Origin: an uncultured Lachnospiraceae bacterium
Lineage (GTDB): Bacteria; Bacillota; Clostridia; Lachnospirales; Lachnospiraceae
Assembly (NCBI GenBank): GCA_934408585.1
Contig: CAKRVA010000007.1
Span: forward strand, 17,256 to 81,255
Direction of reading: 5' to 3'
DNA length: 64,000 nt
The notes under the pieces are model-generated. The model was given only the letters and a program-made list of their open reading frames with translations. It did not search any database and was not told the DNA's origin. Shown piece after piece: positions 1 through 9,550 of the stretch (within the stretch, counting starts at the first letter, position 1; each line of letters begins with the position of its first letter). Position numbers and translations under genes: made by a program.

Positions 1-2440
1 TCAGATTATGGAACTCCCGGAGGGCACGAAGCTGCAATTACTTGCACCGGTGGTTCGTGGGCGAAAGGGCGAACATGCCAAAGTCTTTGAGCGTGCAAAA
101 CGAAGTGGTTATGTAAGAGTGCGCGTAGATGGAAATATGTATGAACTGTCAGAAGATATTTCTTTGGATAAAAATATAAAGCACAATATTGAAATTGTTG
201 TGGACCGACTTGTTATAAAACCGGGAATGGAACGACGCCTGACCGATTCCATTGAAAATGTTCTGGCTTTGGCAGAGGGCTTGCTGATGGTAGATATTAT
301 TGGTGGGGAAACGATGAACTTTAGCCAGAGTTTTTCCTGCCCGGATTGTGGTGTAAGTATTGCCGAAATTGAACCGAGAAGCTTTTCCTTTAATAATCCG
401 TTTGGTGCATGTCCGGTATGTTTCGGACTGGGATATAAAATGGAGTTTGACCCGGAACTGATGATTCCGGACCATAGTCTCAGCATCAATGAAGGAGCCA
501 TTCAGGTAATGGGATGGCAGTCCAGCAAGGATGAAGGAAGCTTTACAAATGCCATTTTACAGGCACTTGCCAGAGAATATGATTTTTCATTGGACACACC
601 AATTGGAGAGCTGCCGGAAAGTATATTTCATATGCTTGTTTATGGAACAGGTGGAAGAGAAGTAAAAGTATACTATAAAGGACAGCGTGGGGAAGGGGTC
701 TATCCAATTGCGTTTGAAGGAATTATAAAAAATACAGAACGCAGATATCGTGAAACCGGTTCTGATATTATGAAACAGGAATATGAGAGCTTTATGCGTA
801 TTACACCGTGTAAGGAATGTAATGGAATGCGTTTAAAGAAAGAATCTCTTGGAGTTACGGTCTGTGATAAAAATATTTATGAAATTACTTCCATGTCTGT
901 AAGAGATTTACATGAATTTCTGCAGCATATGGAGTTGTCCAGCCAACAGCAATATATTGGAAAGCAGGTATTAAAAGAAATTAATGCCAGAGTTGGTTTC
1001 CTCGTAGATGTTGGACTGGATTATCTGTCATTGTCCCGTGCAACGGCGACTTTGTCCGGTGGTGAAGCACAGAGAATCCGTCTTGCAACGCAGATAGGTT
1101 CCGGACTTGTAGGGGTATGCTATATTCTGGACGAGCCGAGTATCGGATTACACCAGAAGGACAATGATAAGCTGTTAAATACACTTAAGAATTTACGGGA
1201 CCTTGGAAATACTTTAATTGTCGTTGAACATGATGAGGATACGATGCTGGAGGCAGACCATGTGGTGGATATCGGTCCCGGTGCCGGAGCGCATGGTGGA
1301 GAAGTCATTGCACAGGGAACAGCAGAAGAAATTATGCAGGTTAAGGAATCGATTACCGGGCAGTATCTGAGCGGACGGTTACAAATTCCGGTTCCCGAAA
1401 AACGCAGAAAACCTAAGGGCTGGCTTAAAATTACAGGGGCAGCAGAGAACAACCTGAAAAATATAGATGTCAACATTCCACTTGGCGTGTTTACCTGTGT
1501 AACCGGTGTATCCGGCTCCGGTAAAAGCTCCCTGGTAAATGAAATTTTATATAAAAAGCTTGCCAAGGAATTAAACCGTGCAAGAACAATTCCAGGAAAA
1601 CACAAAGCAATCACGGGAATTAAAAGTCTGGACAAGGTAATTGATATTGACCAGTCACCGATTGGAAGAACACCACGCTCCAACCCGGCGACGTATACGG
1701 GTGTATTTGACCAAATCCGTGATTTGTTTGCAGGTACTCCGGATGCAAAAGCAAGAGGTTACAAAAAAGGAAGATTCAGCTTTAATGTAAAAGGTGGCCG
1801 ATGTGAGAATTGTAGTGGCGATGGAATCATTAAGATTGAAATGCATTTTCTGCCGGATGTATATGTACCGTGTGAGGTCTGCGGAGGAAAGCGTTATAAC
1901 CGTGAAACACTCGAAGTAAAATACAAAGGCAAGAACATTTATGATATTCTGGATATGACCGTAGAAGAGGCTGTTCCGTTTTTTGAAAACGTTCCTTCCA
2001 TAAAAAATAAAATTGCAACATTAAATGATGTCGGCCTTTCTTATATTAAACTCGGACAGCCGTCAACAACACTGTCCGGAGGTGAGGCACAGAGAATTAA
2101 ACTTGCAACGGAGCTTAGTAAACGAAGCACCGGAAGCACGATTTATATTCTGGATGAGCCGACAACAGGACTTCATTTTGCGGATGTTCACAAGCTGGTA
2201 GAGATTTTGCACCGCTTAGTGGAGGGTGGAAATACCGTTGTCGTTATTGAACATAATCTGGATGTGATAAAAACGGCAGATTATATTATTGATATGGGTC
2301 CGGATGGTGGTGACCGGGGAGGTACGGTTGTAGCCAGTGGAACGCCGGAAGAGGTTGCGGAACATCCTACCTCTTATACCGGAAAATATATCAAAAAAAT
2401 GTTAAAAAGATATAAAGAAAATGTTGAAAAATACCGATAA
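1..2440 (+). CDS. uvrA: UvrA, excinuclease ABC subunit A (5' end missing)
   Basis: This is the damage-recognition ATPase of nucleotide excision repair, acting as a dimer that loads UvrB on DNA. The reading frame is already open at the window edge, and the first Walker A loop, expected in the missing N-terminal part, is absent, so roughly 130 residues lie upstream (full UvrA is about 940 aa). Counting from the first ATG at position 8, zinc-type CPDCG/CPVC cysteines occur near residues 113-139, the first ABC signature LSGGEAQRIRLA near 352, the second Walker A GVSGSGKSS near 500, a second cysteine set (CENC/CEVC) near 602-631, and a second LSGGEAQRIKLA near 693. The gene closes with a strong terminator. 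No uvrB is in the window; it is commonly just upstream. Identity is certain; only the start is unseen. Confidence 0.98.
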   Translation, partial: QIMELPEGTKLQLLAPVVRGRKGEHAKVFERAKRSGYVRVRVDGNMYELSEDISLDKNIKHNIEIVVDRLVIKPGMERRLTDSIENVLALAEGLLMVDIIGGETMNFSQSFSCPDCGVSIAEIEPRSFSFNNPFGACPVCFGLGYKMEFDPELMIPDHSLSINEGAIQVMGWQSSKDEGSFTNAILQALAREYDFSLDTPIGELPESIFHMLVYGTGGREVKVYYKGQRGEGVYPIAFEGIIKNTERRYRETGSDIMKQEYESFMRITPCKECNGMRLKKESLGVTVCDKNIYEITSMSVRDLHEFLQHMELSSQQQYIGKQVLKEINARVGFLVDVGLDYLSLSRATATLSGGEAQRIRLATQIGSGLVGVCYILDEPSIGLHQKDNDKLLNTLKNLRDLGNTLIVVEHDEDTMLEADHVVDIGPGAGAHGGEVIAQGTAEEIMQVKESITGQYLSGRLQIPVPEKRRKPKGWLKITGAAENNLKNIDVNIPLGVFTCVTGVSGSGKSSLVNEILYKKLAKELNRARTIPGKHKAITGIKSLDKVIDIDQSPIGRTPRSNPATYTGVFDQIRDLFAGTPDAKARGYKKGRFSFNVKGGRCENCSGDGIIKIEMHFLPDVYVPCEVCGGKRYNRETLEVKYKGKNIYDILDMTVEEAVPFFENVPSIKNKIATLNDVGLSYIKLGQPSTTLSGGEAQRIKLATELSKRSTGSTIYILDEPTTGLHFADVHKLVEILHRLVEGGNTVVVIEHNLDVIKTADYIIDMGPDGGDRGGTVVASGTPEEVAEHPTSYTGKYIKKMLKRYKENVEKYR

Positions 2441-2454
2441 ATGAAATAAGCAGG

Positions 2455-2506
2455 GACGCAGGATATCAGACGGAAGGAAACCGTTTGAAAGACTGCGTCT
2501 TTTCCT
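2455..2506 (+). terminator. Rho-independent terminator after uvrA
   Basis: An outer stem GACGCAG/CTGCGTC encloses a second stem CAGACGG/CCGTTTG with a 7-nt loop, separated by a symmetric internal loop, and is followed by a T-rich tract. It lies 14 bases after the uvrA stop and separates uvrA from mbl. Confidence 0.85.
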
Positions 2507-2539
2507 CTTAAGAAAAAATAAATTTTTTATGAAATCCCT

Positions 2540-2567
2540 TTGAAAATGTTTTTCTATGGGTTATAAT
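2540..2567 (+). promoter_or_regulatory. Probable sigma-A promoter for mbl
   Basis: TTGAAA and TATAAT are separated by 16 bases, about 70 bases before the mbl start and just after the uvrA terminator. Both hexamers are close to consensus. This would start the mbl-flhO-flhP-flgJ transcript. Confidence 0.7.
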
Positions 2568-2642
2568 ATCTTGTGACTGTTTTTTATCAGTGAAAAAATA
2601 TTCTAATTAAGATAGAGAGTGCATAGAAAGGGGTACATGAGA

Positions 2643-3635
2643 ATGCAGTACACAGACATCGGAATTGATTTGGGAACCGCAAGTATACTTGTTTACATCA
2701 GAGGAAGAGGCGTTGTTTTAAAAGAGCCTTCTGTTGTTGCTTTTGATAGAGATACGGATAAGATTATGGCAATTGGTGAAGATGCCAGACTGATGCTTGG
2801 TAGAACCCCTGGAAATATCATTGCTGTTCGTCCGCTTCGTCAGGGAGTTATCTCTGATTACAGAGTGACGGAACAGATGATGAAGTATTTTATCCAGAAA
2901 GCAATCGGTCATAAGACTTTCCGCAAACCAAGAATTTCTGTCTGTGTTCCGAGTGGTGTTACACAGGTAGAGCGTAAAGCGGTTGAGGACGCAACATTAC
3001 AGGCAGGTGCAAGAGAAGTATCTATTATTGAAGAACCTATTGCAGCAGCAATTGGAGCAGGTATTGATATTTCCAAGCCTTGCGGAAATATGATTGTAGA
3101 TATCGGTGGCGGTACTTCTGATATTGCAGTAATTTCCCTGGGCGGAACCGTTGTCAGCGCATCCATTAAGATTGCAGGTGACGATTTTGACGAAGCACTT
3201 GTACGTTATATGCGTAAGAAACATAATCTTCTTATTGGTGAAAGAACCGCAGAAGATATTAAAATTAAAATCGGTTCTGCATATAAACGTGCAGAAGTAG
3301 ACTATATGGATGTTCGAGGCAGAAACCTCGTAACAGGACTTCCAAAAACAATTACCGTTTCTTCTGAGGAAACCGAAGAAGCACTTCGTGAGGCAACCTC
3401 ACAGATTATTGAAACAATTCACAGCGTATTAGAAAAAACACCGCCGGAATTGGCAGCAGATATTGCCGACAGAGGAATTGTTCTTACCGGAGGCGGTTCT
3501 CTTTTAAGAGGACTTGAAGATTTGATTGCAGAAAAGACCGGAATCAATACTATGACGGCAGAGGATCCAATGACTGCAGTTGCAATCGGAACCGGTAAGT
3601 ATGTTGAGTTTTTGGCGGGGTATAAGGAAGATTAA
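2643..3635 (+). CDS. mbl: MreB/Mbl-family actin-like rod-shape protein
   Basis: This bacterial actin homologue forms membrane-associated filaments that guide lateral cell-wall synthesis. The phosphate-1 motif DIGIDLGTA sits at residues 5-13, the phosphate-2 motif VDIGGGTSD near 152-160, and the adenosine motif GIVLTGGG near 278. At 330 aa it matches the usual length. Start ATG 2643 was chosen because the protein then begins just before DIGIDLGTA, as in the family, and a purine-rich SD lies 9 bases upstream; ATG 2637 and GTG 2619 are alternatives. The assignment to mbl rather than mreB rests on the downstream rod genes: Bacillus subtilis has the order mbl-flhO-flhP. This is a synteny argument, and an mreB paralogue may exist elsewhere. 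Confidence 0.9.
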   Translation: MQYTDIGIDLGTASILVYIRGRGVVLKEPSVVAFDRDTDKIMAIGEDARLMLGRTPGNIIAVRPLRQGVISDYRVTEQMMKYFIQKAIGHKTFRKPRISVCVPSGVTQVERKAVEDATLQAGAREVSIIEEPIAAAIGAGIDISKPCGNMIVDIGGGTSDIAVISLGGTVVSASIKIAGDDFDEALVRYMRKKHNLLIGERTAEDIKIKIGSAYKRAEVDYMDVRGRNLVTGLPKTITVSSEETEEALREATSQIIETIHSVLEKTPPELAADIADRGIVLTGGGSLLRGLEDLIAEKTGINTMTAEDPMTAVAIGTGKYVEFLAGYKED

Positions 3636-3647
3636 GAGAGGTACGGT

Positions 3648-4424
3648 ATGATAAAAGGACTGTATTCAGCCTATACGGGCATGGTAAACCAGGAACATCG
3701 GATGGATGTGCTTACCAACAACCTGGCCAATGTAAATACCAATGGTTATAAGAAGGAGGGTGCAACTGCACAATCCTTTGATTCCATTCTTGCTTATAAG
3801 ATTAAAGACAATTCGGAAGGATACCGGTTGGCAAAGCGGATTGGAGTAAATAATCCGGGCGTAAAGATTGGTGAAGGCTATACAGACTTTTCACAGGGAC
3901 CGTTAAAGACAACAGAAAATACGTATGACCTTGCACTGACAGACAAGGGATTTTTTGCAGTTCAGTTTACAGACAAGGCAGGAAATGATTCTGTTAAATA
4001 TACAAGAGATGGAAATTTTACATTGACATCAAATGGTGAACTGGTAACACAGGATGGTGACTTTGTTCTGGATGAAAATGGAAAATCCATTAAAATTGAT
4101 CCATTAAAGGACACGCAGATTAATACAAGCGGTCAGATTATTCAGGACGGAAGAGTAGTAGCAACAATCCAGGTAACCGATTTTGCAGATTATAATTATC
4201 TGGAGCGGTATGGTGAAAACTATTACCAGCCAATTGATGGAGCAGAGGAAATAGAAGCAGCCGGAAAAGTATATTCCGGATATTTGGAAACATCAAATAT
4301 TTCTGTAGTATCAGAAATGGTAAACATGATTGCTGTATCAAGAGCGTATGAAACGAATCAAAAGGTAATTACAACATTTGATGGAACATTGGATATCGCG
4401 GCAAATCAGATTGGAAGAGTATAG
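3648..4424 (+). CDS. flhO: Flagellar basal-body rod protein, FlhO/FlgF type
   Basis: This is a rod subunit of the flagellar basal body, exported by the flagellar type III apparatus. The N-terminal FlgBE_rod motif (YTGMVNQEHRMDVLTNNLANVNTNGYK, near residues 9-35; read here in parts) and a C-terminal segment SVVSEMVNMIAVSRAYETNQK typical of rod/hook proteins are both visible. At 258 aa it has family length. The start at 3648 has an SD (GAGAGG) 6 bases upstream, 12 bases after the mbl stop, so it is co-transcribed with mbl. Its paralogue follows 10 bases downstream. Confidence 0.9.
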   Translation: MIKGLYSAYTGMVNQEHRMDVLTNNLANVNTNGYKKEGATAQSFDSILAYKIKDNSEGYRLAKRIGVNNPGVKIGEGYTDFSQGPLKTTENTYDLALTDKGFFAVQFTDKAGNDSVKYTRDGNFTLTSNGELVTQDGDFVLDENGKSIKIDPLKDTQINTSGQIIQDGRVVATIQVTDFADYNYLERYGENYYQPIDGAEEIEAAGKVYSGYLETSNISVVSEMVNMIAVSRAYETNQKVITTFDGTLDIAANQIGRV

Positions 4425-4434
4425 GAGGTAGCAT

Positions 4435-5253
4435 ATGGTTAGAAGTTTATGGACAGCGGCAACCGGAATGAATGCACAGCAGACAAATGTAGATACCATT
4501 GCGAACAACCTTGCCAATGTTAATACAATGGGATATAAGACGCAGACTGCGCAGTTTAAATCATTGCTTTATCAAACGCTTCAGACGGCAACTACTACTG
4601 CAAACGGAGATCCGAAACCGACGAGCTCACAGGTAGGACTGGGTGTTCGGAATTCTTCCATTAATTCTATTTTTACGCAGGGAAGCTTGCTGGATTCTGC
4701 AAGTGATACTGCATTTGCAATCCAGGGAGATGGCTTCTTCGGAATTCGTGGAGAAGATGGAAATACATATTATACAAGAAATGGTGATTTTACCTGGGCA
4801 ACCAATGGAAGCAATGGAATGATGCTTACGACAACAGACGGATTGGCAGTGCTTGATTCGAATGGTCGTGCAATTACTTTGAATAATACTTATGTAACAA
4901 GCAAGATTACGATTACCGGTGATGGAACCATCTGTTATCCGGATGCAAATAATAATCCACAGCCAATTGGAATGACAATTGGAATGTATCAGTTTAATAA
5001 TCCCGGTGGCCTGGAACGTCAGGGGGACAGCCTTTGGGCAGTAACATCAGCGAGCGGACCGGCTTTGAATGAAGCTACAAACCGGAATGTTACCAAAAGT
5101 AAAATGGTTCAGGGATATCTGGAGGGTTCTAACGTACAGGTTGCTACTGAAATGGTCAATCTGATTGTTGCCCAGAGAGCATATGAAATGAATTCAAAAG
5201 CAATTACAACAACTGATGAAATGATGCAGACAGCCAATAATTTGAAACGATAA
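4435..5253 (+). CDS. flgG: Flagellar distal-rod protein FlgG (FlhP type)
   Basis: This is the second rod-family subunit, 272 aa, with the N-terminal motif ATGMNAQQTNVDTIANNLAN near residues 9-28, a central D1 domain and the C-terminal motif VATEMVNLIVAQRAYEMNSK that forms the coiled core. AGGAGG lies 7 bases before the ATG. It is closely related to the preceding gene, consistent with the FlhO/FlhP pair that forms the rod in Gram-positive bacteria. The main flagellar cluster is not in this window. Confidence 0.92.
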   Translation: MVRSLWTAATGMNAQQTNVDTIANNLANVNTMGYKTQTAQFKSLLYQTLQTATTTANGDPKPTSSQVGLGVRNSSINSIFTQGSLLDSASDTAFAIQGDGFFGIRGEDGNTYYTRNGDFTWATNGSNGMMLTTTDGLAVLDSNGRAITLNNTYVTSKITITGDGTICYPDANNNPQPIGMTIGMYQFNNPGGLERQGDSLWAVTSASGPALNEATNRNVTKSKMVQGYLEGSNVQVATEMVNLIVAQRAYEMNSKAITTTDEMMQTANNLKR

Positions 5254-5291
5254 GTCAATAAGTGTTTGAAATTTCCAAAGGAGACGATTCG

Positions 5292-5651
5292 ATGGATATT
5301 AGTGGTATTAATTCTTCGGCATATGCAAGTTATGTACAGGATCAGGATCTTGCAGAAACAAAGTTAAAAGAAAAAATTGGAAATACGGATTATTCAAAAG
5401 CTACGGATGATGAGTTGTTAAGTGCCTGTAAACAGTTCGAATCTTATTTTTTGGAGCAGGTGTTTAAAGAAATGCAGAAAACGGTAGACTGCATGAAGGA
5501 TGAATCCTCCAGCGAGTCGACAAATTCCATGGTAGAATACTTTAAAGACCAGACGATTGCAGATTTGGCATCAACTTCGACAGAGACGCAGGGACTCGGA
5601 CTTGCCCAGACATTATATGAGCAAATGAAACGTAATTATGGTTTGGAATAA
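5292..5651 (+). CDS. flgJ: FlgJ N-terminal-type rod-binding protein
   Basis: A 119-aa protein corresponding only to the rod-binding domain of FlgJ; the C-terminal muramidase domain of proteobacterial FlgJ is absent, as is common in Firmicutes. The diagnostic stretch is LLSACKQFESYFLEQVFKEM near residues 41-60. Start ATG 5292 was preferred over an upstream GTG at 5262 because AAAGGAG sits 8 bases before it. It is the last gene of the mbl-rod cluster and is followed by a strong hairpin. The likely role is capping or assembling the rod, inferred from family and position. Confidence 0.85.
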   Translation: MDISGINSSAYASYVQDQDLAETKLKEKIGNTDYSKATDDELLSACKQFESYFLEQVFKEMQKTVDCMKDESSSESTNSMVEYFKDQTIADLASTSTETQGLGLAQTLYEQMKRNYGLE

Positions 5652-5670
5652 AAATAAAGAAATTATATTT

Positions 5671-5716
5671 GGCTGCTTGGATAGGACGGGATACCGTCTT
5701 ATTAAGTAGCCTTTTT
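5671..5716 (+). terminator. Strong terminator between the rod genes and recD2
   Basis: Nested stems GGCTGCTT/AAGTAGCC and ATAGGACGG/CCGTCTTAT with a 4-nt loop are followed by five T. It ends only 6 bases before the recD2 Shine-Dalgarno, so recD2 transcription must pass it or begin close by. Confidence 0.85.
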
Positions 5717-5732
5717 GTTTTGGGAGGATGTT

Positions 5733-7979
5733 TTGGAAAAAATAACAGGATATATTGATCATTTTATCTATCAGAATAAAGAAAACGGTTATGCCGTATT
5801 GTCATTTATTGTTGATGGAGAGGAGCAAATCTGTGTAGGCACATTTCGGGCAGTTGACAGTGGTGAAACATTGGAAATTACCGGCGAATATGTGGAACAT
5901 CCCATGTATGGATTTCAATTAAAGGCACAAAGCTATCAAGTGGTAGAGCCGGATGATGTGGTAAGCATGGAGCGGTATCTTGGCTCGGGAGCCATAAAGG
6001 GGATAGGCGAAGCACTTGCAAAAAGAATTGTTAAGAAATTTGGGAAAGATACGTTTCGCATTATTGAAGAAGAACCGGAACGATTGGTCGAGATTAAGGG
6101 AATCAGTGAGCGGATTGCAAGAGAGATTGCAACTCAGATGATTGAAAAAAAGGATGTCCGGGAAGCATTTGTTTTTTTACAGAAATATGGAATCAGCAAC
6201 GCACTCGCGTTGAAAATCTATCAAAAATACGGAATGAATCTTTATGGAATTATGAAAGAAAATCCGTATCGGCTTGCGGAGGATATTTCCGGTGTTGGAT
6301 TTCGACTTGCAGATGAAATTGCATCAAAGATAGGAATTCATACAGATTCCGATTACCGGATTCGCAGTGGAATTATGTATACACTCTTGCAGTGCTCTAT
6401 GGAAGGACATATTTATATGCCTCAAGACCTGCTAAAGGAACGGTGTGTAGAGTTACTTCAGGTTCCCGAAGAAGCTGTTTTATCCCAGATTCAAAATCTG
6501 GCAATGGAACGTAAGCTGGTGATAAAGAAGCAGGATGAAGAAATATGTGTCTATGCAGCCTCCTATTATTACACAGAGCTGAATTGTGCGAGAATGCTGC
6601 ATGAGAGAAATGTTTCCATGGAAGAGGAAATGTTACCATCCGAGCAAAACCGTATTCGGCAGCTGTTGCAACGCATCATGAAAGAGCAGGGACTTGAACT
6701 GGAGGAATTACAGGAAAATGCAGTTTTTGAATGTATTCGCCATGGAATTATGATTTTGTCGGGTGGACCCGGAACGGGAAAAACAACGACTATTAATACG
6801 ATTATTCGGTATTTTGATGAAGAAGGCATGGATATTTTGCTGGCAGCGCCTACCGGACGTGCAGCAAAGAGAATGACAGAAGCAACCGGCTATGAAGCAA
6901 GAACCATTCACCGTATGCTGGAAATTAACGGCGGAATGGAAGAGGATGGACAACGGGCACGCTTTGAAAGAAATGAAGAAAATCCATTGGAAGCAGATGT
7001 CATTATTATTGATGAAATGTCTATGGTAGATATTCATCTTTTCCAGTCTCTGTTAAGTGCAGTCAGTATCGGAACAAGACTCATTCTTGTAGGGGATGTG
7101 GATCAGCTGCCGAGTGTGGGACCGGGACAGGTATTAAGAGAACTGATTGAAAGCGGATGCTTTGCAACAGTAGTTTTGAAACGTATTTTCCGCCAGGCAG
7201 GCGAAAGTGATATTGTTGTGAATGCCCATAAAATTAATCAGGGAGAAAACATTCGTCTGGATAATAAGAGCAAGGACTTTTTCTTTCTGGAACGAAATGA
7301 TGTACAGGTAATTTACAAACATATGATTCAGCTGATTCGGGAAAAACTGCCACGTTATGTGGAAGCGACACCATATGATATACAGGTATTAACGCCAATG
7401 AGAAAGGGAAATCTGGGGGTTGAAACGTTAAACCAGATTTTGCAGAGATATCTGAATCCGGAAGACCCTTCGAAAAAGGAATATCTTGCAGGAGAAAGGC
7501 TGTTTCGTGAGGGCGATAAGGTGATGCAGACAAAGAATAATTACCAGATTGCCTGGGAAATTGTCAGCAAGTATGGAATAACGATTGATCAGGGAACCGG
7601 TGTATTTAACGGAGATATGGGAGTAATACGACGCATTCATGAGGCAGCCCAGACGATTCAGATAGAATATGATGAACATCGACTGGTAGAATATCCGTTT
7701 TCCCAACTCGATGAAATTGAACTCGCATATGCAGTTACGATACATAAATCGCAGGGAAGTGAGTATCCGGCAGTGATTCTGCCTATTTTATCGGGACCTC
7801 GAATGCTTTTTAACCGGAATCTCCTATATACAGCAGTAACGCGTGCACGCAAGTGTGTTACCATTTTGGGAAGCAGGGAGACAATTGCCGAAATGATACA
7901 AAATGAGAAACAGTACCATCGCTATACAAGTCTTTGCCGGAGAATTCAGGAGTTGGAGCAGGAGGACGGTCAATGGTAA
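5733..7979 (+). CDS. recD2: RecD2-type SF1B DNA helicase
   Basis: A 5'-3' helicase of the RecD2/TraA-like family that works without RecBC. About 748 aa. Tandem helix-hairpin-helix motifs lie near residues 90-135 (IKGIGEALAKRI, IKGISERIAREIA), Walker A GGPGTGKT at 344-351, Walker B IIIDEMSMVD near 422-431, LVGDVDQLPSVGPG near 452, and motif VI elements TIHKSQGSEYP near 669 and YTAVTRAR near the C-terminus. The start is taken as TTG 5733 because GGGAGG sits 5 bases upstream; TTG 5715 lacks an SD. The gene overlaps comF by 7 bases (ATGGTAA), so the two are translationally coupled. Confidence 0.93.
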   Translation: MEKITGYIDHFIYQNKENGYAVLSFIVDGEEQICVGTFRAVDSGETLEITGEYVEHPMYGFQLKAQSYQVVEPDDVVSMERYLGSGAIKGIGEALAKRIVKKFGKDTFRIIEEEPERLVEIKGISERIAREIATQMIEKKDVREAFVFLQKYGISNALALKIYQKYGMNLYGIMKENPYRLAEDISGVGFRLADEIASKIGIHTDSDYRIRSGIMYTLLQCSMEGHIYMPQDLLKERCVELLQVPEEAVLSQIQNLAMERKLVIKKQDEEICVYAASYYYTELNCARMLHERNVSMEEEMLPSEQNRIRQLLQRIMKEQGLELEELQENAVFECIRHGIMILSGGPGTGKTTTINTIIRYFDEEGMDILLAAPTGRAAKRMTEATGYEARTIHRMLEINGGMEEDGQRARFERNEENPLEADVIIIDEMSMVDIHLFQSLLSAVSIGTRLILVGDVDQLPSVGPGQVLRELIESGCFATVVLKRIFRQAGESDIVVNAHKINQGENIRLDNKSKDFFFLERNDVQVIYKHMIQLIREKLPRYVEATPYDIQVLTPMRKGNLGVETLNQILQRYLNPEDPSKKEYLAGERLFREGDKVMQTKNNYQIAWEIVSKYGITIDQGTGVFNGDMGVIRRIHEAAQTIQIEYDEHRLVEYPFSQLDEIELAYAVTIHKSQGSEYPAVILPILSGPRMLFNRNLLYTAVTRARKCVTILGSRETIAEMIQNEKQYHRYTSLCRRIQELEQEDGQW

Positions 7980-8677
7980 AGCATTCCCTTCTATCGTTCC
8001 TTTATCCAAGAAGGTGTGTAATATGTGATGAAGTGGTGGAGGAGCGCAATTCCTATATTTGTCAGGAATGTGAAAAGGAAATCGTGTATATTAAAGAGCC
8101 ACATTGTATGAAATGCGGAAAACACCTGAAAGAGGACTCCGAATACTGCAATGACTGCAAAAATACGACACATCATTATATCCAGGGGAGCGCACTGTAT
8201 GATTATGGAAGCGTATCTGATGCCATCTTCCGGCTGAAAAATAGCGGGAGAATAGAGTATGCAGATTTTTTTGCACAGGAGTTATATCGCTATAAAAAAG
8301 ACTGGTTGCGGGCAATTAAACCGGATGCATTTCTTCCCGTGCCTATTCATAAAGCACGTATGCGAAGCAGGGGATACAACCAGGCAGAGGAATTGGCATA
8401 TCGCCTTTCCGGATATACAGATATTCCGGTAAGAAATGATTTCATCATACGGACAAAGAATACCGGAGCATTAAAGGACCTGACATATACGGAACGGCAA
8501 AATAATTTGAAAAAAGCTTTTAAAATGGTCAAAAATGATGTAAAATTAAATACGATTGTTATAATAGATGATATCTATACCACAGGAAGCACCATTGATG
8601 AAATAGCAAAAACCATTCATCAAAAATTCCCATGTAAAGTATATTTTCTGGCTTTGGCAATAGGAAGAGGTGTATAA
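7973..8677 (+). CDS. comFC: ComF-family phosphoribosyltransferase-like protein
   Basis: ComFC-type proteins support DNA uptake and processing during transformation. The 234-aa protein starts with zinc-binding cysteine pairs (C15/C18, CQEC, CMKCG, CNDC) over the first 65 residues, followed by a phosphoribosyltransferase fold with the PRPP motif VIIDDIYTTGST near 196-207. Start ATG 7973 has GGAGG 7 bases upstream. It overlaps recD2 and is followed by yvyF, the order comFC-yvyF known from Bacillus. Whether the organism is competent cannot be seen here. Confidence 0.92.
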   Translation: MVKHSLLSFLYPRRCVICDEVVEERNSYICQECEKEIVYIKEPHCMKCGKHLKEDSEYCNDCKNTTHHYIQGSALYDYGSVSDAIFRLKNSGRIEYADFFAQELYRYKKDWLRAIKPDAFLPVPIHKARMRSRGYNQAEELAYRLSGYTDIPVRNDFIIRTKNTGALKDLTYTERQNNLKKAFKMVKNDVKLNTIVIIDDIYTTGSTIDEIAKTIHQKFPCKVYFLALAIGRGV

Positions 8678-8718
8678 TAGAAACAGGACAACTAGCAAAT
8701 GTAAAGGAGGTTGATTCC

Positions 8719-9129
8719 ATGAATGTTCGAAACTGTAGAAAATGCGGAAGAGTATTTAACTATGTAGTGGGACCAATTTTATGTCAGCAGTGTATGGAAG
8801 AGCAGGAACAGGTATTCCAGAATGTTAAGAAGTATGTGCAGGACCATCCGGGTGCAGATATGGTAGTTGTATCTCAGGAATGTGATGTGGAAGTATCCCA
8901 GATTCGTCAGTGGATTCGGGAAGAAAGATTACAGTTTGCAGAGGATTCACCCATCCGTATTGCCTGTGAAAAGTGTGGAGCAATGATTCGTTCCGGACGT
9001 TTCTGTGACCAGTGCAAGGCATCTATGACGAATGATTTCCGTGCGGCTATGGGACATAACAGCAGAGCAATTCAGCAGCCTGTAAGACCCAAAACAATCC
9101 GTGACGGAGAAAAGATGCGTTATCTGTAA
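8719..9129 (+). CDS. yvyF: YvyF-like flagellar operon zinc-ribbon protein
   Basis: A 136-aa protein with an N-terminal zinc ribbon (CRKCG...CQQC), a central helix-turn-helix-like stretch (VSQECDVEVSQIRQWIREE, about residues 52-70) and a second cysteine set CEKCG...CDQC. This arrangement is that of the YvyF/TIGR03826 family encoded beside comFC and flgM in Bacillus. Its function is unclear; a regulatory role in flagellar gene expression has been proposed. A perfect AAAGGAGG lies 9 bases before the ATG. No flgM follows here, so the usual flagellar neighbours have been lost or moved. Confidence 0.82.
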   Translation: MNVRNCRKCGRVFNYVVGPILCQQCMEEQEQVFQNVKKYVQDHPGADMVVVSQECDVEVSQIRQWIREERLQFAEDSPIRIACEKCGAMIRSGRFCDQCKASMTNDFRAAMGHNSRAIQQPVRPKTIRDGEKMRYL

Positions 9130-9150
9130 TATCTTTGGAAGGATAGAAAT

Positions 9151-9537
9151 ATGTTAAAGGAAGAAAAAGTCATTATGATGACAAAACTGGCTGCCTTTGA
9201 ACAACGGGAAGGAAAGAAAAACCTTAGTATCGTGAATTACTTCCGAAATGATTACATAGGTTTTCAGGTGCTGAAATCAGTAATAGCATCTACCATTTCT
9301 TTTTTAGCAGTCTTTGCAATTTATCTGTTTTATAATTTTGAGGATTTAATGCATGACATTTATAAGCTGGATCTGATGGAATTCGGTAAAAGTGTTGTGA
9401 TTATTTATCTCTGTGTTGTCGGTGCATATGGTGTAATTACTTATGTCGTATATGCAAACCGGTATACGAAAGCAAAAAGAAAATTAAAGCGTTATTATGC
9501 AAATTTAAGAACACTAGAAAATATGTACGATAAGTAA
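9151..9537 (+). CDS. Uncharacterised two-TM membrane protein
   Basis: A 128-aa protein I cannot assign to a named family. Two hydrophobic segments are visible near residues 42-62 (VLKSVIASTISFLAVFAIYL) and 79-100, with a basic C-terminal tail (KAKRKLKRYY). It lies 21 bases after yvyF with GGAAGG upstream of the ATG, and 13 bases before another membrane protein gene, so it belongs to the operon running towards cdaA. A scaffold or accessory membrane role is possible, but nothing in the sequence proves it. Confidence 0.75.
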   Translation: MLKEEKVIMMTKLAAFEQREGKKNLSIVNYFRNDYIGFQVLKSVIASTISFLAVFAIYLFYNFEDLMHDIYKLDLMEFGKSVVIIYLCVVGAYGVITYVVYANRYTKAKRKLKRYYANLRTLENMYDK

Positions 9538-9550
9538 TGAGGATAATCTT

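Noticed and set aside
5728..5730. ATG directly after GGGAGG as recD2 start
   Set aside because: Out of frame with recD2; the TTG at 5733 fits frame and spacing.
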